64,000 nt of DNA from Plenodomus lindquistii (taxonomy: Eukaryota; Ascomycota; Dothideomycetes; Pleosporales; Leptosphaeriaceae): positions 496,001-560,000 of the forward strand of contig JANUWI010000017.1 in the NCBI GenBank assembly GCA_025504975.1. The letters run 5' to 3'. Each line of letters begins with the position of its first letter. The stretch's first letter is position 1. The translations under genes and the position numbers were made by a program. A model generated the notes under the pieces. The model was not told the DNA's origin, ran no database searches, and saw only the letters and a list, made by a program, of their open reading frames with translations. Below are positions 58,368 to 64,000 of the stretch, piece after piece.

Positions 58368-58796
58368 TCAAAAAATAAGATGCCATATCCAGTACAAAAC
58401 CACGACCGTCGCTATTATCATGCCCGAGAGTTTCAAAATTGCGACTTTATTTCCTGATTGCGCCATGCGTGTGAGGCGGGATGCGCTGCCTTTGAGCGAG
58501 GTGCCGAAGGAGGAGAAGGTTTCGCTCTGGAATACAACAGTCAGGATCGATTCGTTCATAATAGTGAAAAGAAGAAAAGAACAAAAAAAAACACACATAC
58601 GGTGCTGTCGATGACATGGTGGTCCCGCGCATTGTCGTAAATGTCTATTGTTACGCCGCGGAGCGCAGAGACTTTGCTGGCGAGTTCGTCGAGGCGGGAG
58701 TCGTTTTGTCTAGGCACAACGTTAATATATACGTTTCATGCTGGTCGGCGCGGAGAGAGTGTTTGCGTACTGTTCACGCTCGTAGGCTTGCGACAT
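58368..58796 (-). CDS. SFT1: Golgi Qc-SNARE Sft1
   Basis: Three exons, 58796-58771, 58709-58601 and 58526-58368, give exactly 97 residues, the length of yeast Sft1. The introns are 61 and 74 bp. The joined protein starts MSQAYEREQQNDSRLDELAS, then KVSALRGVTIDIYDNARDHH, then SETFSSFGTSLKGSASRLTR, and ends in a C-terminal membrane anchor, GMIIATVVVLYWIWHLIF. The heptad pattern with a central Asp/Ser at the zero layer region fits a Bet1/Sft1-type SNARE helix. Sft1 takes part in fusion of vesicles within the Golgi, with Sed5. No single frame covers the protein, so it is easily missed; only the last exon stands out as an open frame. Confidence 0.92.
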
Positions 58797-60005
58797 TGTT
58801 GCGCCAGGGGCTGGCGGCTTGTGTTGATTCTGTTACGATTGAACAAAGGTTGTCTAGTTGGGCGAGCCGATTCCGAGGTAATAGCCGTCTGTCGAGAGGA
58901 TATGTGCACAGAATGAAGAGAAGTTTGTGCGTGTCGAGTTGTAGGAAGTATGGTATGGGTTTCTGTGAAAGAGATCGGCATGCGATGCGAATGGGCAGTG
59001 ACGTTAAGCATGCCAAGAGACCCTGGATTGGATGGGGACTAGCGCCGGGTGCGGGTCTGGGGTATCGGTTCTGCCCCTGCCATGTTATATCTCGTTACCG
59101 AGGCATCATCTTTGTATTGTCTTGTGAAGGTTTTGGACGTCGTTAGACCGCCATGATTCTATCGTCGCCTATTGCTACGGAATTCCTCGATGCACGCAAC
59201 CATTACGAGCTACCATCTTCCACACATAAACGAAACACACCCAGTCTCGGCCTTGGGTAGGCTGCCCGACATTGAATCCTACAACTGCATGAGCAATGTC
59301 ACTCCGTCCACGTGGAGCATCTGTCAATTTCATAGCCTACCTTGTACTAGTTACAAACACTCAGGGCAATCTTTTGAACAGCGACGCCCCCACTAGATCC
59401 GAGCCCACATCCTCCATGCTTCATGGGGCCAAAACACTTCCGCACTCGACCAGGCTGAGCAGCACATGCGGCACGACCCCAAGGCTGAGGAAAGCTAAGT
59501 TTAGAGATGCCAAATTGACTTTTCGAATGAACTAGCCGGATCAGCCAAGCCTCGTCCAGTCGGTTTGACGAATCGTTGAGAAGCTTCAGGCGGCCGCTCC
59601 CACATGTGGTTCCTACAGATGCAGTGAGATTCCTCGAGAGCTCCAACATTGGTATCTTATCTATGAGACCATGGACAGGAAAGCTCTCGAAGAATTGTGC
59701 CCCGTGCTTCCGATGGCTTTTCATCGCATGATCCAACAAGTCTCGCCGGATCTGGTGCGGTGGCGGAGGCGAAGTCATATACACGCTGTAAAGTCGCTAC
59801 GGGTAAGGCTATGCTAGCTTTTGAGTATGCCTTATCGTGGGGTCTTAAAATGTGCGTACAGTCTTGGCTGCATACAACACTATGCAGCGTGTCAAGAGGG
59901 CTACATAGAAAAGGACGGTAGGTCGACAATTGTCTGGATGATTGATTCATACTTCCTTAAACCCTTTGTATCCTCCTTCTTACTACAGTGCTCTCAGCTA
60001 AAACA
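58797..60005. other. Intergenic region
   Basis: 1.2 kb with only short overlapping frames and no recognisable domain. SFT1 promoter at the left end, promoter of the next gene at the right end. Confidence 0.5.
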
Positions 60006-62010
60006 ATGCTTCTTCCTACGCTCACATTTCTCCTCCTATGGCTAGGTCATGGCGCCGTAGCCTCGCCATATACGCCATCCATTCAAGTTCGGCACGCTCC
60101 GGGTAAAACAGCGCAAGACACATACCTCGAGATCAGAAGAGGATTGGCAGCTGCAGGCTTAGCAAAGCGCCAGGAATACAAGACTGAGATCAATCTGGCA
60201 AGGAGCTGGACTGACGCCACGCTCTTGCATGTGTAAGTCTAGCCTCACGACTTCCCCTCACAACAGCGAGGCTAAACAATACCAAGCGAAATTAAAGCAG
60301 GGGGTTCCAGGGACCACAAGAATACTTCTCTTGAGATCAGTGCTAGCATCGACGTCATCTGTACCACTTGTTACATTCGTGGGCTTACCACGGCTCAACT
60401 CACCATCGGCGACGATTTTGATATGGCCAATGCCATTGATGAGACCACCGAGTCCGTTCGGCAGAACATCGATCAGCTCTCTTCAGATGTTGCATCCTAT
60501 CTCGATGACTATACTGGTTCGGTGGTGACGAATCTCGTCGATGGTATCGACTGGTCAGACTTCGACTTGCCAACCTTTCCATATGAATTCAACCTCGACG
60601 TACCAGAGATACCATCGTGCCATCTGCAGTTTCAGTTCGACGATCTGGAGTTATACATGGCTGTGAACACCGTCCTGTCTGCGGGTGCGACCTACGAAGT
60701 CAACTTGTACTCGTCGAATTCTCCTGCAGGTTTCGCCGTGGGATCAGTGCAATTCGGATTCGTGCTTCAGGTGGACCTCATCTTGGCGATCGATGGCGAG
60801 ATCGACATAAGCAGTGGTATTCACATCATGCTCGACGATGGCGTTACGATGGATATGGATCTCTTTGGCAATAACGTCACCGACATGGTAGTGTGAGTAA
60901 ACCTATATACTTGTCCAACCTTCCCAGACACATAGTCGCTTAGGGTTCGTATCTGTCTGACACAAACTAACTCTTGTTTGCAGAAAAGGGGGCAAGTTCG
61001 AGTTCTTACCCGTCAGGGTCGAAAGCGGCGGAGTCACCATATCCGCGGCGCTGCGTGTAGGCGTCCACGTCGGTGCAGAAGTAGGCACACCAAAGTCCGC
61101 CGCGTCTCTTGTTGTGGAAGAGGTTCGAGCCGGCGTAGAAGTAGCCGTCTTCGCCAATGTCGCCGAATTCATTACAAACATAACTTATGCCCCAGACGAT
61201 GAAGATTGCGACTTGAAGGTCGTCCAAGAGTTCAATGTCGCCGTGGGTGCAATCGCCGGGGCATCGGTGGTAGTCGATCTTGTCGGTGCTGATGCTAAGA
61301 CATGGGGTCCTGTCCCTACAATTTCCACGGCTATCTACACTACCACTCTGGCAGAAGTCTGCGCAATCAAGGGGACACCAACATCTGCACCAGCAGACAT
61401 CACCGCCGCGGTAGAGAAACGTGACGATCTTACTACGACGACTATCAGCACGACCTTGACGACCACGGGTGTGAGTTGTAACATCGCCGGCCTCGCCGCC
61501 TGTCCCGCATCAGAGCAAGTCTCGACCAAAGCCATGACAATTAAATTTCTTACCACTGCTGTACCATCAGGTTCAACAGCTACATTCCCTACCTCCGTGC
61601 ATGAAAGCGTACGAAGCACCATCGCCTTTGGCTCACATGCCAAGAGCATCAAGGCTATATCTGGACAGCCTTCCAACTATGTGGCGCCCACAGGTGTCAT
61701 AGACACGATCGAGGATAAATTTCATGGGAGCAATAAGAAGAAGTACATCATTGGCATCTGCGTCGGGCTTGGTGTGCCAATTCTGCTTGCTGTGCTTGGG
61801 GCATTCATGTACGTCCTTCATTACCTGTGACTGCGAGTACGTGTACTAATTGTGATTTAAAGATTCTTCCAGAGACGCAAGAAGAACGCGCAAGTATCGC
61901 CTGCGGCTGCTCCTATGATGGCGGAACCGTATGCTCACGATGTGGGATACACTGATGTCGTGAAAGGTAACAAGCAGGCTGGTGTTGCTGTCAGTGAGAT
62001 TCCGCACTGA
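60006..62010 (+). CDS. Unrecognised secreted/type I membrane protein
   Basis: Exons 60006-60232, 60287-60892, 60984-61808 and 61863-62010 give 601 residues; introns are 54, 91 and 54 bp. The last has a perfect TACTAAT branch site. It starts with a signal peptide (MLLPTLTFLLLWLGHGAVAS). A lumenal part of about 500 residues follows, with a paired Cys region (ICTTCYIRG), a beta-rich middle rich in D/V/I (ITVS-like repeats such as LDVPEIPSCHLQFQFDDLEL and ILAIDGEIDISSGIHIMLDD) and a Thr-rich stretch (TTTTISTTLTTTG). A single membrane segment, KYIIGICVGLGVPILLAVLG, leads to a short basic tail (RRKKN) of about 48 residues. I do not know the family. The architecture suggests a cell-surface receptor or wall-linked protein. 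The first acceptor (CAAG) is weaker than the others. Confidence 0.8.
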
Positions 62011-62367
62011 GCCTTACTTCTTAAGTTGACAAGAATGAGTGGGTGTTGTACACTCGCGTATGCTATTCTGGTCTGCGACGGCTTGATAACCCGAGTCGCT
62101 TTGATAGGGGTAACTGTCGCTAGACTAAGGTCGTGATGAAGACCACTAAACTGTTTCTGAGTACACTAAGACTTACACTACTTGACACAATCATTCGTTG
62201 TCTGAACAACGGATCGTCATTCCAAGATGTGCATATGCAAACTGTATGCCTTCTCTACCTAATTCCTTACCACTAAAGCCTCAATGTCCTTTGCGCACAT
62301 CATATCCGCATAGTTCCATCCCACGCTCTTTGACTTCGAGCTTAATCTTCCAAATCCACTAGCCCCA
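62011..62367. other. Convergent intergenic spacer
   Basis: About 360 bp between two convergent genes; 3' UTRs only, no gene seen. Confidence 0.5.
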
Positions 62368-63195
62368 TCACGCTCTCTCAGTCTCCACAGTTTTGTATTC
62401 TGTCCTGCTCCTCGCACTACCCTCCTTCCTCGCAAAACGCATTTGCACGCCGAGAGACACAGCTAGCACCGCCGACACAAGTACCACGATTATCATAAGC
62501 ATGCGCGAAGCAGTCTGCGTCAATGAAGCCGTCAGTGACCAACCCCTTGCAGCAGGACAGGGAAGACATACCGTTTCAGTACAAGCAATATGGGGAACCT
62601 CGGTATCTGCCCACGAAATGTTTGGCAGAATACGACATGCAGCAAGTTCTCTGCTGCACGTGAAAAATGCATTGTTCTCTGGGGTGTCACGACACGTTTT
62701 TGAAAGACGGTTGTGGACTACAGCCGCCCAGCCATTACAGATCAGGCAGCCGATGAGGGAGAGAAAGGCCATTGTGATGGCGGTAATGTACACCTTTGAC
62801 GAAGCAATATTGCCAAATTTCTGGTTCTACGAAAGTTCTGGTTAAGCAAATGTCCGTAAAGTAATGCGGCGTGTGGAGAAACTCAAACTTACCTTCTGGC
62901 CATGCATCATCCGAGCAAGCACCCCAAATGTGCCCGCGAAAAGTCCCAGCCCCGCACTTGCGAAGATCAAGTTCTCCGTTGACCAGTCGTATACTAACTG
63001 CACGAAACGTCGTTCACCAGGGTAGACGTCGCTGTGTGTCGTGTCGGGTAGCCATGTGTATGTACCCGGCTGGAAGTTTAGGGCGAGGATGTAGAAGGCA
63101 TGACCTGCAAGGCCGATGGTGATAGGCGAGACGGTAAGCAAAAGTAAGGAGGAAAGGAGAATCGTGTAGGACAGGGGTTTAGAGTATGTAGACAT
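62368..63195 (-). CDS. Unrecognised four-pass membrane protein
   Basis: Exon 63195-62893 and exon 62826-62368, with a 66-bp intron, give 253 residues. The frame is open upstream of 63195, but that ATG (MSTYSKPLSYTILLSSLLLL) is the first one. Four hydrophobic segments are seen: about residues 8-38, 75-97, 112-138 and 212-232. The loop between segments three and four holds six cysteines (CRDTPENNAFFTCSRELAAC, then C-T-E-T-V-C-L-P-C), suggesting an outward-facing disulphide-bonded loop. The C-terminus is short and charged. This is tetraspan-like in layout but lacks the CCG motif of tetraspanins. I do not recognise the family. Confidence 0.75.
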
Positions 63196-64000
63196 ATTTG
63201 GCAGTGGTAGTGGTGGCGGATCTGATGGTGAAGAGAAAGGAAGATGATGGGAAGGGGAATAAAGTTTCACGGGTCTGATTCATACTTTTGTAGTATACGA
63301 CGAGACTTGTTGTAGATTTACTACACGCTGGACGCCTCGTTACCGTACGCCAAGCGCAAGATCATTACCTTCGAGTCGTGCAACCATATGCTGCGCCTGG
63401 TTTTGCGGTCCTGAGCTACAGCGCTACCATCGTAACACGAGAAGCAAGCCCATACTTTTATCGTCTAGTACAGGTACTATCTGCAGACGTCCTTGTTTGT
63501 GTTATAGCCAGTGGTGGTTGTCAGGCCAATCTCAGGACCCGAGTTGTCGCTTCGGTAGGCGCGAAGGAACTGTCTCCACTCTTTTGTGCCCGTGAACTCG
63601 GGGCTGAGCTTGAGCAAATCTCATTATACACCTTGATAGGTGGTTGAGTAATTGATTATGTGTTTTGGCGTTGGCATAGAGATGAAACGGCTGAATAAAT
63701 GACTCGACCTTGACCTTAGACTTTCTTTGCACGACGAGTTGGAAACACCAGTTTGACGAGAAAGCTGGTACTCGCATGTGTGCGATCATGAGTATGTGGA
63801 GTGCTTTGGGTAGGTAAATTGTGAGGCACGCTTCCTCTCCTAAGAGCTCTCAGCACCCAACTCTACTCTTTTCGCGCTGATATGATGCTGCAATGCTGCA
63901 CATCCCTGAACATGGTTGATCATCTGTATTTGGCTCAGATTCCATTGTCTTAAGGGCGCATCATGCCCATAGATTTGAGCCAGGATTTTCTTTTTGGTGC
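63196..64000. other. Intergenic sequence to the window end
   Basis: About 800 bp including the promoter of the four-pass membrane protein. Only short frames; nothing supported. Confidence 0.5.

Noticed and set aside
1..64000. CRISPR arrays, prokaryotic operons, tRNA and rRNA genes
   Set aside because: Looked for by eye; the genome is eukaryotic, no spaced direct repeats of that kind occur, and no tRNA fold was noticed. The tRNA-Met-like stretch at 51803-51825 is a retroelement primer site.

Overview
The window is nuclear DNA of a filamentous ascomycete, most likely a Dothideomycete of the order Pleosporales. Nearly all introns are 46-91 bp with GT..AG ends and CTAAC/CTGAT-like branch sites. 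The genes are fungal: a KCH potassium transporter, an Asp f 4-like allergen, a GH16 glucanase with a GPI tail, BYE1, SFT1 and AGE2. A large AT-rich block carries the signature of repeat-induced point mutation (RIP). The order assignment is an inference from the gene set.

Left part (1-39.8 kb) is ordinary gene-rich sequence: a medium-chain enoyl-reductase-like enzyme cut by the window edge, a secreted protein of uncertain family, an Old Yellow Enzyme, a DUF1769 protein, a KCH potassium transporter, a broken ankyrin-repeat gene, an Asp f 4-like secreted protein, the ER chaperone BiP/Kar2 (HDEL tail), a WW/FF-domain protein, proteasome subunit alpha-3 (PRE9/PSMA4), an unrecognised disordered protein, a berberine-bridge-type FAD oxidase, a 940-residue GH16 glucanase with a Ser/Thr-rich stalk, and the transcription factor BYE1 (PHD, TFIIS central, SPOC). 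Most splice structures below were rebuilt from the nucleotide sequence.

Middle part (40.4-54.6 kb) is a nested transposon island. The outer layer is an extremely AT-rich, stop-riddled relic in which I can read a Helitron RepHel protein on the + strand: Rep motifs near 42.5-43.4 kb and the helicase end near 45.06-45.33 kb, resuming at 52.01-52.21 kb. The helicase is cut inside its T-I-N-K / S-Q-G-Q motif by a Ty1/copia retrotransposon (45335-52005, minus strand). That copia is intact and not mutated: identical 180-bp LTRs, one uninterrupted 1662-codon Gag-Pol frame, and a primer site matching the anticodon arm of initiator tRNA-Met. Between pol and the 3' LTR it carries, on the opposite strand, a three-exon gene (45724-46601) for an AT-hook, Cys6-cluster, coiled-coil protein. 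I regard this as the most unusual item in the window.

Right part (54.7-64 kb) returns to normal genes: a small coiled-coil protein resembling the C-terminal part of ZNF830/CCDC16, the ArfGAP AGE2, the Golgi SNARE SFT1, and two unrecognised membrane proteins. I saw no tRNA, rRNA, CRISPR array or biosynthetic cluster. Long intergenic stretches are listed as such.
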